Source of the DNA: Hahnella aquatica
GTDB lineage: Bacteria; Pseudomonadota; Gammaproteobacteria; Burkholderiales; Burkholderiaceae_A
Assembly (NCBI GenBank): GCA_965194505.1
Contig: OZ239144.1
Location: 1-64,000, forward strand
Length of the DNA stretch: 64,000 bases
Direction of reading: 5' to 3'
Shown: positions 43,280 to 52,272 of the stretch, piece by piece
Numbering within the stretch: the first letter of the stretch is position 1
Layout: each line of letters opens with the position of its first letter
Notes under the pieces: model-generated
Database searches by the model: none
The model's input: the letters and a program-made list of their open reading frames with translations, nothing else
What the model was told of the DNA's origin: nothing
Translations under genes and position numbers: made by a program

Positions 43280-44473
43280 CTAGCCGTGCAGCGTGAAGCC
43301 CTGGGTCACGCGAGAGCGGTCACGGGCCACGCTAAAGAGCAGGCCCATGCCAACCCCCAGTGTGACCATGGCGGTGCCGCCGTAGGACAGGAAGGGCAGT
43401 GGCACGCCCACCACGGGCAGGATGCCGGTGACCATGCCCAGGTTCACAAATGCATAGGTGAAGATGATGAGTGAGATGCTGGCCGCGAGCAGGCGCCCGA
43501 AAAGCGTGGGTGCGCCAAGCGAGATCCACAGGCCTCGAAGCACCACACCCAGGTAGAGGGCGAGCAGGAGGATGGCGCCCAGAAAACCAAACTCCTCAGC
43601 AAAGCCAGAGAAGACAAAGTCGGTGGCCCGTTCAGGAATGAATTCCAGCTGGGTCTGGGTGCCCTGCATCCAGCCCTTGCCGAAGATGCCGCCGGAGCCC
43701 ACGGCAATCACCGACTGAATGATGTGAAAGCCTTTGCCCAAGGGGTCTCGCATGGGGTCGAGCAGGGTGCAGACACGCTGACGCTGGTACTCACGAAGGC
43801 CTGGCCAGTCCACCCCGGGCCCACAGGCCGTGTCGCCAAGGGCCACCAGCAGAATGATCCCGCCCACCACCACCACGGCAGCCACCAGCAGGAGTCGCCA
43901 GGCAATCCCGCTCAGGTAGAGGACGAAGAAGCCCGAGGCGCCCACCAGAATGGCCGTGCCCAGGTCGGGCTGCTTGAGAATGAGGGCCACTGGAACGACC
44001 AGCAGCAGCACCGGCAAGATCCAGTCGCGCCAGCCCTTGAGGCCCTCGCGCTGGTGCACCAGGGAGGCGAGCATGAGTGGCATGGCGATCTTCATGAGCT
44101 CGGAGGGCTGGATTCGGGTGATGCCAATGTTGAGCCAGCGTGTGGCGCCCTTGCTGGTCTCGCCCACGAATTCCACGGCGAGCAGCAGCACCACGCCCAA
44201 CAGGTACAGGGGCACGGCGGCCTTCTGAAACTGCATGGCCGGAACCTGGGCGAGCACCACCATGAGCGTCATGGACAACAACAGGTTTCGAACATGGCCC
44301 ATGAACCGCTCGGGGTCGTCATGGCTGGCGCTGTAGACCGCAAAAAGGCTCACCACAAAAATGCCGACCATGGTCCAGAAGAGGGGCTGGTCGAGTCGAT
44401 CGAACCGCTGCTTGAGCCAGAAGGTGACGGCCCGCCAGCCTGTCTGGGCCTTGCGACGCTCGATGCTGTTCAT
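43280..44473 (-). CDS. rodA: Rod-shape peptidoglycan polymerase RodA
   Basis: RodA is the SEDS glycosyltransferase that polymerises peptidoglycan in the elongasome with PBP2. The 397-residue protein has about ten membrane helices. Family blocks include YLLGVVLLLAVEFVG followed by GATRWLNIGITRIQPSELMKIAMPL, LILKQPDLGTAILVG, and the catalytic-site region NPERATDFVFSGFAEEFGFLGA-like here as IPERATDFVFSGFAEEFG, and LPFLSYGGTAMV. The ATG overlaps the mrdA stop by 4 bases, so PBP2 and RodA are translationally coupled, as suits two proteins that work as a complex. Confidence 0.96.
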   Translation of the reverse strand: MNSIERRKAQTGWRAVTFWLKQRFDRLDQPLFWTMVGIFVVSLFAVYSASHDDPERFMGHVRNLLLSMTLMVVLAQVPAMQFQKAAVPLYLLGVVLLLAVEFVGETSKGATRWLNIGITRIQPSELMKIAMPLMLASLVHQREGLKGWRDWILPVLLLVVPVALILKQPDLGTAILVGASGFFVLYLSGIAWRLLLVAAVVVVGGIILLVALGDTACGPGVDWPGLREYQRQRVCTLLDPMRDPLGKGFHIIQSVIAVGSGGIFGKGWMQGTQTQLEFIPERATDFVFSGFAEEFGFLGAILLLALYLGVVLRGLWISLGAPTLFGRLLAASISLIIFTYAFVNLGMVTGILPVVGVPLPFLSYGGTAMVTLGVGMGLLFSVARDRSRVTQGFTLHG

Positions 44474-46416
44474 GGCTGGGCCACGCCAGGGTTGAGCGCC
44501 ACGGTGGATTGCCCGTGGGCCTGTGTGCTCACCAGCGGCTTGATGGGTGCGGGTGTCGTGGGGGCAGGCGCGGTGGGTGTTGCTGGTGAGGGCTGCGACC
44601 GCGTGACGAGCAAGAAGTCGAGCACCTTTCGTGCAATCGGTGCGGCTGCTGCCGCACCGAAGCCACCGTTCTCAACCACCACCGCCAGGGCCACCTTTGG
44701 GGCGTCGGCGGGTGCGAAGGCCACGTAGAGCGAGTGGTCCCGCAGCCGCTCGGCCACACGGCTCTCGATGTACTTCTCATCCTGTTTCACACTGAAGACC
44801 TGCGAGGTGCCTGTCTTGCCGGCAACCTGGTAGGGCGTGCCGGCCATGACCCGTGCCGAGGTGCCGGAGGCATTCACCTCGACCATGGCCTCGGTTACAA
44901 AAGCAATCCATTCCGGATCCAGTGCGAGGGTGGAGTCGACCACCGCGGACAGGGGGATGTACGAGCCATCGTCGGCCTCGATGGCGCGCACCAAACGCGG
45001 CTGCATGAGCTTGCCGCCATTGGCAATGGCCGCGGTAGCGCGGGCCAACTGCAGCATGGTGAAGGCGTTGTAGCCCTGGCCGATGCCAATCGAGGGCGTT
45101 TCACCCGTGAGCCAGGCCACGCCAAAACGCTTCATCTTCCAGTCGCTCGAGGGCAGGATGCCGGCCACCTCGCCCTCCATGTCGATGCCTGTTCGTTGGC
45201 CAAACCCAAAGGGCGCGATGTACTTGTAGATGCCATCCACGCCCATGTCCATGGCGAGTTTGTAGTAGTAGGTGTCGCTTGAGACGACGATGGATTTCTT
45301 AAGGTCGACCCGACCATGCCCCTCGGGCCGGGAGTCTCGGAACTTGTGGCTGCCGAGCATGAAGTAGCCCGGGTCTTGGATGGTGTCGCTGGGCTTTCGC
45401 TCCCCCGAGGCCAGTGCGGCCAGGGCCATGAACGGCTTGTAGGTGGAGCCGGGCGGATAAATGCCGCGAAGGGCCCTATTGAGCATGGGCTTGTCGAGCG
45501 AGGCATTGAGGCTCTCCCAGAGCTCGGGATCGACGCCATCCACGAAGGCATTGGGGTCGAAGTTGGGCTTGGAGACAAAGGCGAGGATCTCTCCGGTGTT
45601 GGGCTCCATGGCCACCAGGGCACCCCGGCGATTGCCAAAGGCGGCCTCCACGAGTTGCTGCAGGCCGAAGTCCACGGCCAGCTGAATGTTGCGGCCGGGC
45701 ACGGCGGGCTTGACGCCGAGCTCTCGGATGATACGACCGCTGGAGGCGATCTCGATTTGCAGAAAGCCGATGTCGCCCTTGAGGATCTTCTCGTAGCTCT
45801 TCTCGATGCCCAGCTTGCCAATGTGCGAGACGCCCGCGTACAAGGCGGCCTCTTGTTCCCGCTCGAGCCGTTCTTGATCAAAGCGAGAGACCCGGCCGAT
45901 GTGGCCCAGCAGATGAGACGACGACTCGCCATACGGGTAGCCGCGAATGGGGCGCCGCTCGATGCGCACGCCGGGCAGCTCCTCGATGCGAACGGCCACG
46001 CGGGCCACCTGGTCATCGGTGAGCTTGGTCTTGAAGGCGATGGGGTCGAACTTGCGGGCGCTGGCCAGGTCGCGCTTGAAGCGACGAATGTCTGCGGGCG
46101 TGAGGTTGAGCAGGGGTGTGAGCTTTTCGATGAGCGGGTCGACATCGCCCTTGATGCCTGGCTCCAACTCCACCGAGAAGCCTGCATCATTTCGCGCCAG
46201 CACCTCGCCGTAGCGGTCGAGAATGAGCCCTCGGGGGGCCTGCATGGGCAGCAGGGCAATTCGATTGTTCTCGGCCTTGATGGCGTAGTCCTGGTGCTGC
46301 CAGACCTGCAGGGTGGCGAATCGAAGGCCCAGCAGCCCAATGCAGATGGCCACCACAATGGCCGCAACGGTCACCCGTTTTCGAAAGTCGGAGGTGGACC
46401 GCGTTTCAGTGACCAT
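44470..46416 (-). CDS. mrdA: Penicillin-binding protein 2 (elongation transpeptidase)
   Basis: Crosslinks peptidoglycan during elongation and is the target of mecillinam-type beta-lactams. The 648-residue protein has one N-terminal membrane helix (about 15-35), a dimerisation domain and a transpeptidase domain. The catalytic Ser324 and Lys327 lie in the motif STYK, the second motif is SSD in VVSSDTYYYKL, and the third is KTG at 534-536. The tail is Thr/Pro-rich (PSPATPTAPAPTTPAPIKP) and low complexity. It starts one base after mreD and overlaps rodA by 4 bases. Confidence 0.96.
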   Translation of the reverse strand: MVTETRSTSDFRKRVTVAAIVVAICIGLLGLRFATLQVWQHQDYAIKAENNRIALLPMQAPRGLILDRYGEVLARNDAGFSVELEPGIKGDVDPLIEKLTPLLNLTPADIRRFKRDLASARKFDPIAFKTKLTDDQVARVAVRIEELPGVRIERRPIRGYPYGESSSHLLGHIGRVSRFDQERLEREQEAALYAGVSHIGKLGIEKSYEKILKGDIGFLQIEIASSGRIIRELGVKPAVPGRNIQLAVDFGLQQLVEAAFGNRRGALVAMEPNTGEILAFVSKPNFDPNAFVDGVDPELWESLNASLDKPMLNRALRGIYPPGSTYKPFMALAALASGERKPSDTIQDPGYFMLGSHKFRDSRPEGHGRVDLKKSIVVSSDTYYYKLAMDMGVDGIYKYIAPFGFGQRTGIDMEGEVAGILPSSDWKMKRFGVAWLTGETPSIGIGQGYNAFTMLQLARATAAIANGGKLMQPRLVRAIEADDGSYIPLSAVVDSTLALDPEWIAFVTEAMVEVNASGTSARVMAGTPYQVAGKTGTSQVFSVKQDEKYIESRVAERLRDHSLYVAFAPADAPKVALAVVVENGGFGAAAAAPIARKVLDFLLVTRSQPSPATPTAPAPTTPAPIKPLVSTQAHGQSTVALNPGVAQP

Positions 46417-46417
46417 G

Positions 46418-46942
46418 TCAGAGCGAGGTCTTTGGTGCCTTCACAGGCCGGCGGCCCGGCCTGCGTTTGAGAATGATGAGCAGAACACGGTGGGCGATCA
46501 GCCAGCCCAGGGTGTTGGCAATCGACTGCACGACCAGCCAGCCGGTGAGCGGGGTGCCCTCCGCAAGCCAACGAATGAGTGCGCCAGCCAGCAGGCAGAC
46601 CATGAAGAGCCCAATGATGTGCATGGACTGCCCTGCCACGCCAAAGCCCATGAGCCGTCGGTGCAGCGACACGGCCCCATAGGTGAGCAGCGAGTAGATC
46701 AGGGCATGCTCGCCCAAGAGCACGCCGCTGTGGGCATCCATGACGAGGCCGAGCACCCAGGCGAGCCCCAGGCCCATCTTGCGCGGCGCCTGGGCCGCCC
46801 AGAAGACCAACAAGGCGGCCACGGCGTCTGGCAGCGGCAGGTGCGGTGGCCAGGGCAGCAGGTTGAAGGCCACGGCCACCAGAAAGCTGTAGAGAATCAG
46901 TTGGAGCGATGGCTCCCGGGCCAGGGTCTCGCCGCGATTCAT
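46418..46942 (-). CDS. mreD: Rod shape-determining protein MreD
   Basis: Integral membrane protein linking MreB and MreC to the elongation machinery. The 174-residue length and four or five hydrophobic helices (for example LQLILYSFLVAVAFNLLPW and SMHIIGLFMVCLLAGALIRWL) fit the family. The conserved GLVMDAHSGVLLGEHALIYSLLTY block is the best marker. It overlaps mreC by 4 bases and is followed after one base by mrdA. MreD is poorly conserved, so the call rests on both the motif and the mreBC-mrdA-rodA context. Confidence 0.94.
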   Translation of the reverse strand: MNRGETLAREPSLQLILYSFLVAVAFNLLPWPPHLPLPDAVAALLVFWAAQAPRKMGLGLAWVLGLVMDAHSGVLLGEHALIYSLLTYGAVSLHRRLMGFGVAGQSMHIIGLFMVCLLAGALIRWLAEGTPLTGWLVVQSIANTLGWLIAHRVLLIILKRRPGRRPVKAPKTSL

Positions 46943-47856
46943 GGCTGATTGGCCTTGGGAGGGGCAGCGGCAGCTGCGGGCTTGGCCGGCGGATTCGGCG
47001 TCGGTGCGGCGGCCACGGCGGGGCTGTCCTGCAGCACCAGCACTTGCTGCTGCAGGGCCGCCGATGCAATCGGCTTGGCCAGAATGAGCGGGAATGATGA
47101 GGCCTCTCGTTCCATCACGGAGATGATCACTCCCACGGGCAGCCCTGGGGGATACACGCCGTCCAAGCCCGAGGTCTGCACGGTGTCGCCCACGGAGATG
47201 TCCGCAGCCAGGTTCACGTGGCGCAGCTCGAAGGAGTCCTCTCCAGGAACGCCCTGGGTCAGGGCCCGCACGCCCACCCGAGGCAGGTAGACCGGGACCT
47301 GCAGCTGCTTGTCGGAGAGCAGCCGAACCTCGGCGCTCATGGGAAAGACGCGGCTCACTTGGCCAATCACGCCCTGGCTGCTCAGCACGGGCGAGCCCTT
47401 CGTGATGCCGTGCTCGAGCCCGCGGTTGATGACCACGAGGTCGTGCAACGGGGAGGGTCGTGCAGAGCGAATCTCGGCCACGATGCTCGGGCGGTTCAGT
47501 GGCTTTGCGAGGCCCATGAGCGTTCGCAGGTTGTCGTTCTCTGCCCTCAACTGCTCCATGGCCAGCAGGGTTTGTGCCTGCTCGATTTCCTTTTGTTCCA
47601 TCTGGCCCACGCGCTCGCGCAGGCTACGGATGCTGGTCATGTGCTCGACCGATGAGATGGCCGCATCTCGCGGAAGCATGAGGAGTTCGCTGATGGGATA
47701 GAGCACGGCATTGATGCCCTGTCGCAGCGGCTGGGCAAAGCCCAACTGAAAGTCGAGCTGCATGAGTACGGCGGCGGCCGCCACAGCGACGATGAGTCGG
47801 ATGCGGGCCGACAGGCCCTGGTGAAAGAGTGGCGGCGGTGTCTGAGAGAGGGCCAA
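46939..47856 (-). CDS. mreC: Rod shape-determining protein MreC
   Basis: Periplasmic elongasome scaffold anchored by one helix. PPPLFHQGLSARIRLIVAVA resembles the N-terminus of other beta- and gammaproteobacterial MreC proteins, the membrane helix follows (about 20-40), a coiled coil spans about 65-115 (VEHMTSIRSLRERVGQMEQKEI), and two beta-rich domains complete it. The tail is rich in Pro and Ala (APTPNPPAKPAAAAAPPK). Start choice is uncertain: TTG at 47856 places the PPPLF motif near residue 6 as in relatives and gives 305 residues, while GTG at 47898 would overlap mreB by 23 bases and add 14. Confidence 0.93.
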   Translation of the reverse strand: MALSQTPPPLFHQGLSARIRLIVAVAAAAVLMQLDFQLGFAQPLRQGINAVLYPISELLMLPRDAAISSVEHMTSIRSLRERVGQMEQKEIEQAQTLLAMEQLRAENDNLRTLMGLAKPLNRPSIVAEIRSARPSPLHDLVVINRGLEHGITKGSPVLSSQGVIGQVSRVFPMSAEVRLLSDKQLQVPVYLPRVGVRALTQGVPGEDSFELRHVNLAADISVGDTVQTSGLDGVYPPGLPVGVIISVMEREASSFPLILAKPIASAALQQQVLVLQDSPAVAAAPTPNPPAKPAAAAAPPKANQP

Positions 47857-47875
47857 GATCCGGTCGTGGCGGGGT

Positions 47876-48919
47876 CTACTCGGTGGAAAGAACAGCACTC
47901 AGTTCATCGATTCGCTCGATGGCCTCACCACAGCCACGCACCACGCAGGCCAGCGGATCCTCGGCCACATAGACCGGCAGGCCAGTCTCTTCGGCAAAGA
48001 GTCGGTCGAGGTCGTGGAGCAACGCACCACCGCCGGTGATGACGATGCCGCGCTCGGCAATGTCGGCCGCCAATTCGGGCGGCGTGTTCTCCAGGGCATT
48101 CTTGATGGCCACCACGATCTGGCTGATGGGGTCGGTCAGGGCCTCGAGGATTTCGTTGCTCGAGACCATGAAGCTGCGGGGAATGCCCTCGCTGAGGTTG
48201 CGGCCACGCACTTCCATTTCACTGGCACTGCTGCCAGGGAAGGCAGAGCCAATCTCTTTCTTGATGGCCTCGGCGGTCTGGTCGCCGATCAGCATGCCGT
48301 AGTTGCGGCGAATGTAATTGACGATGGCCTCATCGAACTTGTCGCCACCCACGCGAATGGAACTGGAGTAGACGAGGCCGCCCAAGGAGACCACGCCGAT
48401 CTCGCTGGTGCCCCCACCGATGTCGACCACCATGGAGCCGCGGGGTTCAGAGATGGGCAGGCCTGCGCCGATGGCTGCCGCCATGGGCTCTTCAATGAGG
48501 TAGACCTGGCTGGCACCGGCTGAGAGGCCGGACTCGCGAATGGCCCGGCGCTCCACCTGTGTGGAGCCACAGGGCACACAGATGATGACCCGCGGGCTCG
48601 GTGAAAAGAGCTTCTTGGGGTGCACCATCTTGATGAACATCTTGAGCATCTGCTCGGTGACGGTGAAGTCGGCAATCACGCCATCCTTCATGGGCCGAAC
48701 CGCCTCGATGCTGCCTGGCACCTTGCCCAGCATTTGCTTGGCCTTGGTGCCAACGGCCTCGATGGTCTTCTTGCCGCCGGGCCCGCCCTCGTATCGGATG
48801 GCCACCACCGATGGTTCATTGAGGACAATGCCTTTGCCGCGCGCATAGATCAGGGTGTTGGCAGTGCCGAGGTCGATGGCCAAATCTTGGGCGAAGAAAC
48901 CGCGTAACGAACCGAGCAT
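47876..48919 (-). CDS. mreB: Rod shape-determining actin homologue MreB
   Basis: MreB forms antiparallel membrane-associated filaments that direct side-wall synthesis. The 347-residue length equals E. coli MreB. Conserved blocks include FAQDLAIDLGTANTLIY (phosphate-binding loop 1), EEPMAAAIGAGLPI, VVDIGGGTSEIGVVSLGG (phosphate-binding loop 2) and GIVITGGGALLHDLD (adenosine loop). It begins the mreB-mreC-mreD-mrdA-rodA unit and is divergent from gatC. A perfect DnaA box lies about 50 bases upstream of its start codon. Confidence 0.98.
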   Translation of the reverse strand: MLGSLRGFFAQDLAIDLGTANTLIYARGKGIVLNEPSVVAIRYEGGPGGKKTIEAVGTKAKQMLGKVPGSIEAVRPMKDGVIADFTVTEQMLKMFIKMVHPKKLFSPSPRVIICVPCGSTQVERRAIRESGLSAGASQVYLIEEPMAAAIGAGLPISEPRGSMVVDIGGGTSEIGVVSLGGLVYSSSIRVGGDKFDEAIVNYIRRNYGMLIGDQTAEAIKKEIGSAFPGSSASEMEVRGRNLSEGIPRSFMVSSNEILEALTDPISQIVVAIKNALENTPPELAADIAERGIVITGGGALLHDLDRLFAEETGLPVYVAEDPLACVVRGCGEAIERIDELSAVLSTE

Positions 48920-48969
48920 GTGGGGATCCGGGTGAGTCAGTCAGAGAATGAGGATAATCAAAGGTTTAA

Positions 48970-48978
48970 TTATCCACA
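48970..48978 (+). promoter_or_regulatory. Perfect DnaA box between mreB and gatC
   Basis: TTATCCACA matches the DnaA 9-mer consensus exactly in a 67-base divergent spacer that is A/T-rich relative to its surroundings. It would lie in the promoter or leader region of gatC, upstream of mreB. A single box is not proof of binding, and a chance match in 64 kb is not very unlikely. Confidence 0.45.
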
Positions 48979-48986
48979 TTTCTACC

Positions 48987-49274
48987 GTGACCCTCACGCC
49001 AGACGCACTCGACAAGCTTGCCAGGCTCTCTAAATTGGCCCTGGACCCAGACAAGGCTGAGGCCCTTCGAGCCTCGTTGTCCGACATTGTCGGCTGGGTC
49101 GGTCAGCTGCAGTCGGCGCCGGTGGGCGATCTGGCGCCAATGGCCCATCCGCACGACCTGCCCCTACGCCTGCGCGACGACCAGGCGGCATCGCTGCCGG
49201 AACGTGACCGCCTGCTGGCCAATGCGCCGCAGTCAGCAGAGGGCCTTTTTCTGGTGCCTCGGGTGGTGGAGTGA
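48987..49274 (+). CDS. gatC: Aspartyl/glutamyl-tRNA amidotransferase subunit C
   Basis: Small subunit that stabilises the GatCAB complex, which converts misacylated Glu-tRNA(Gln) or Asp-tRNA(Asn) to the correct amide. From GTG 48987 the protein has 95 residues, starting MTLTPDALDKLARLSKLALDPDKA, which fits the family; ATG 48948 would add an unrelated 13-residue extension. Typical blocks are helix 1 followed by DIVGWVGQLQSAPVGDLAPM and LRDDQAASLPERDRLLANAPQSAEGLFLVPRVVE. No clear ribosome-binding site is visible for either start. gatA overlaps by 4 bases. Confidence 0.94.
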   Translation: MTLTPDALDKLARLSKLALDPDKAEALRASLSDIVGWVGQLQSAPVGDLAPMAHPHDLPLRLRDDQAASLPERDRLLANAPQSAEGLFLVPRVVE

Positions 49275-50794
49275 GCATGGACCTTCTCCATGCCGACCTC
49301 GCCAGCCTGCGCAGGGCCCTGGACTCGGGCATGGTCAGTGCCGTGGAACTCGCCCAGGACCATCTCGACGCCATTGCGGCAGACGCCAAGGCGAGCCCCA
49401 GCCTGGGCGCGGTCTTGGCCATGGACCCCGAGGTCACCGAGGCCCAGGCCAGGGCGGCCCAGGCGCGCATCGACCAAGGCGAGCGCAGCCCCCTGCTGGG
49501 CATTCCTGTGCTTCACAAAGATGTCTTTGTCACCACCGACTGGCCCACCACGGCAGCCTCAAAGATGCTCGAGGGCTATCGCAGCCCATTCGATGCAGAG
49601 GTGGTCACGCGCCTGGCCAAGGCGGGCATGGTCGGCCTGGGCAAGGCCAATTGCGATGAGTTCGCCATGGGTTCGGCCACCCAACACAGTGCCTACGGGC
49701 CTTGCAGAAATCCGTGGGACCGTGACCGCATCCCGGGCGGCTCATCCGGTGGCTCTGCGGCTGCAGTGGCCGCTGGCCTGGCCCCGGCGGCCACGGGCAC
49801 CGACACTGGGGGCTCGGTGCGTCAGCCGGCGGCCATGTGTGGCATCACCGGCCTCAAGCCCACCTACGGTCGCATCTCACGCTGGGGCATGATCGCCTAC
49901 GCCTCAAGCTTGGATCAGGCTGGCCCCATGGCGCACACCGCCTTGGACTGCGGCTGGATGCTCAACGCCATGGCGGGGTTCGATTCCAAAGACGCCACCA
50001 GCTTGGAGCGGCCCGCTGAAGACTTCACCCGGCTGGTGGGTGCGCTGGTGGCCGATGCGCCAGCAGCCCAGCCCCTTCAAGGCCTGCGGATCGGGCTGCC
50101 CACAGAATTTTTTGGAGCGGGGCTGCAGCCTGCCATTGGAAGTGCCATCGAGGCGGCTCTGGACGTGCTCAGGGGCCTTGGTGCCGTGACGGTGCCGGTG
50201 TCCCTGCCGCGCACCGAGCTCTCGATTCCCACGTATTACGTGATCGCACCGGCCGAGGCCTCGAGCAATTTGTCGCGCTTCGATGGCGTGCGGTACGGCC
50301 ATCGTGCTGAGCATCCCAAGGACCTCGAAGACCTCTATCGACGAAGCCGCACCGAGGGTTTTGGGGATGAGGTGCAGCGACGCATTCTGGTGGGCACCTT
50401 CGTGCTCTCCCATGGCTACTACGATGCCTATTACCTTCAGGCCCAGCGGGTGCGACGGCTGATTGCCCAAGACTTCGACCAGGCCTTCGAAACCTGCGAC
50501 CTCATTTTGGGCCCCGTCTCGCCCAAGCTGGCCTGGCGGATGGACGAAATGGACGCCCAAGACCCGCTCTCCGAATTTCTCGCCGACATCTACACCCTGG
50601 GTGCGAGCCTCGCCGGCCTGCCCGGCATGTCCCTGCCCTGTGGTTTCGGTGATGCCCAGGGCAGCAGCCTGCCGGTGGGCATGCAGCTCATCGGCCCGCG
50701 CTTTGAGGAGGCCCGGCTCATTGCCGTGGGAGATGCCTTCCAGCGGGCCACCGACTGGCACCTTCGGCATCCAGCAGCAGGAGCAGTGGCATGA
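49271..50794 (+). CDS. gatA: Aspartyl/glutamyl-tRNA amidotransferase subunit A
   Basis: The glutaminase subunit of GatCAB, an amidase-signature enzyme that releases ammonia from glutamine. The 507-residue protein has the catalytic triad Lys83, cis-Ser158 and nucleophile Ser182 within LHKD, GGSSGGS and TGGSVRQPA; the spacing matches S. aureus GatA. The GTG start overlaps gatC by 4 bases (GTGA), and gatB overlaps the end by 4 bases, so the complex is encoded in a coupled operon. Its presence suggests that the organism makes Gln-tRNA or Asn-tRNA by transamidation for at least one amide; whether glnS or asnS is also present is outside the window. Confidence 0.97.
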   Translation: MSMDLLHADLASLRRALDSGMVSAVELAQDHLDAIAADAKASPSLGAVLAMDPEVTEAQARAAQARIDQGERSPLLGIPVLHKDVFVTTDWPTTAASKMLEGYRSPFDAEVVTRLAKAGMVGLGKANCDEFAMGSATQHSAYGPCRNPWDRDRIPGGSSGGSAAAVAAGLAPAATGTDTGGSVRQPAAMCGITGLKPTYGRISRWGMIAYASSLDQAGPMAHTALDCGWMLNAMAGFDSKDATSLERPAEDFTRLVGALVADAPAAQPLQGLRIGLPTEFFGAGLQPAIGSAIEAALDVLRGLGAVTVPVSLPRTELSIPTYYVIAPAEASSNLSRFDGVRYGHRAEHPKDLEDLYRRSRTEGFGDEVQRRILVGTFVLSHGYYDAYYLQAQRVRRLIAQDFDQAFETCDLILGPVSPKLAWRMDEMDAQDPLSEFLADIYTLGASLAGLPGMSLPCGFGDAQGSSLPVGMQLIGPRFEEARLIAVGDAFQRATDWHLRHPAAGAVA

Positions 50795-52272
50795 CCTGGG
50801 AAGTGGTGATTGGTCTGGAAACCCATGTGCAGTTAAAGACGCAGTCGAAAATTTTTTCGCCGGCGTCCACGGCCTTCGGGGCACAGCCCAACGCCCAGGC
50901 GCATCCCGTGGACCTTGCCCTGCCTGGGGTGCTGCCCGTGATGAACCGCGCAGCCGTCGCTGCTGCCATTCGATTCGGCCTGGCGGTCGAGGCCACGATT
51001 GCCCCTGTCTCCGTCTTTGCACGAAAGCATTATTTTTATCCAGACCTTCCCAAGGCTTATCAGATCAGCCAGTTCGAGATTCCGGTGGTCCAGGGGGGTG
51101 CGGTGCACATTGTTCTGCCAGATGGCACGACCCGTGCGATTGCGCTCACCCGTGCGCACCTGGAAGAGGACGCGGGCAAATCGATCCACGAGGGCTTTGA
51201 GGGCCTGCCCACGGGCTGCTCGGGCATCGACCTCAACCGGGCGGGCACACCCTTGCTCGAGATTGTCAGTGAGCCGGTGATGCGCTCGGCCGCCGAGGCC
51301 GCTGCCTATGCAAGGACCCTCCATGGGCTGGTGACCTGGATTGGCATTTGTGATGGCAACCTCCAGGAGGGCTCCTTCCGGGTCGATGCCAACGTGTCGG
51401 TGCGTCAGAAGGGCGACACCACCCTGGGCACCCGCTGCGAGATCAAGAACCTCAACTCATTTCGTTTCTTGGAGCGTGCCATCCAGGTGGAGGCCGCGCG
51501 GCAGGTGGCGCTCATCGAGGACGGTGGCACGGTGGTGCAGCAGACGCGGCTCTTTGACCCCGACCGGGATGAGACACGGGCCATGCGCTCGAAAGAAGAT
51601 GCCCAGGACTACCGCTACTTCCCAGACCCCGACCTCCCGCCCTTGCACATTGCGAGCGCCTGGATCGATGCGGTGCGAGCCGAGATGCCCACCCTGCCTC
51701 AGGCCCTGCGCGACCAATGGGTGAGCAGCCTGGGCCTCTCTGAGGCCGATGCCGCCATGATGGCGGCCAGCCGAGCCACGGCCGACTTCTTCTCGGCGGG
51801 GCTGGCGGCCTGGCGGGCCCATGGGGGCGCCACGGCTGCACGCGCCAAGGCGCTGGCCAATTGGGTGATGGGTGAGGTGGCCACTGCGCTCAATCGTGAG
51901 GAGCGCGACATGTCACAGGCACCGATGACGGCAGACCAGCTCGTGGGCCTGCTGCTCCGGATCGAGGATGGCACGCTCTCCAACAAGATTGCCCGCGAGG
52001 TCTTCGCCGACCTGTGGTCGGGCGTTTTTGCCACGGCCGATGCAGCCATTGCAGCCAAGGGCCTGCAGCAAATTCAAGACACGGGCCTCATTGAAGGGCT
52101 GGTGGACACGGTACTGGCGGCCAACCCGAAGATGGTCGAGGAGTTCAAGGGCGGCAAGGACAAGGCCTTGAATGCCCTGGTGGGTCAGGTGATGAAGCAG
52201 TCGCAGGGCAAGGCCAACCCGCAGATGGTCACCGACCTCATGCGGGCTCGGATCGGTCTGCCCGGTCAATGA
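50791..52272 (+). CDS. gatB: Aspartyl/glutamyl-tRNA amidotransferase subunit B
   Basis: The kinase/amidotransferase subunit of GatCAB; it activates the tRNA-bound Glu or Asp and transfers ammonia to it. The 493-residue protein has the N-terminal cradle domain starting VVIGLETHVQLKTQSKIFSPAS with the LPGVLPVMN block, the HYFYPDLPKAYQISQ motif, the DFNRAGTPLLEIVSEP equivalent (DLNRAGTPLLEIVSEP), and EIKNLNSFRFLERAI. The C-terminal YqeY-like helical domain ends QGKANPQMVTDLMRARIG. The ATG overlaps gatA by 4 bases. The end overlaps the convergent AmpG-like gene by 35 bases. Confidence 0.97.
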   Translation: MTWEVVIGLETHVQLKTQSKIFSPASTAFGAQPNAQAHPVDLALPGVLPVMNRAAVAAAIRFGLAVEATIAPVSVFARKHYFYPDLPKAYQISQFEIPVVQGGAVHIVLPDGTTRAIALTRAHLEEDAGKSIHEGFEGLPTGCSGIDLNRAGTPLLEIVSEPVMRSAAEAAAYARTLHGLVTWIGICDGNLQEGSFRVDANVSVRQKGDTTLGTRCEIKNLNSFRFLERAIQVEAARQVALIEDGGTVVQQTRLFDPDRDETRAMRSKEDAQDYRYFPDPDLPPLHIASAWIDAVRAEMPTLPQALRDQWVSSLGLSEADAAMMAASRATADFFSAGLAAWRAHGGATAARAKALANWVMGEVATALNREERDMSQAPMTADQLVGLLLRIEDGTLSNKIAREVFADLWSGVFATADAAIAAKGLQQIQDTGLIEGLVDTVLAANPKMVEEFKGGKDKALNALVGQVMKQSQGKANPQMVTDLMRARIGLPGQ

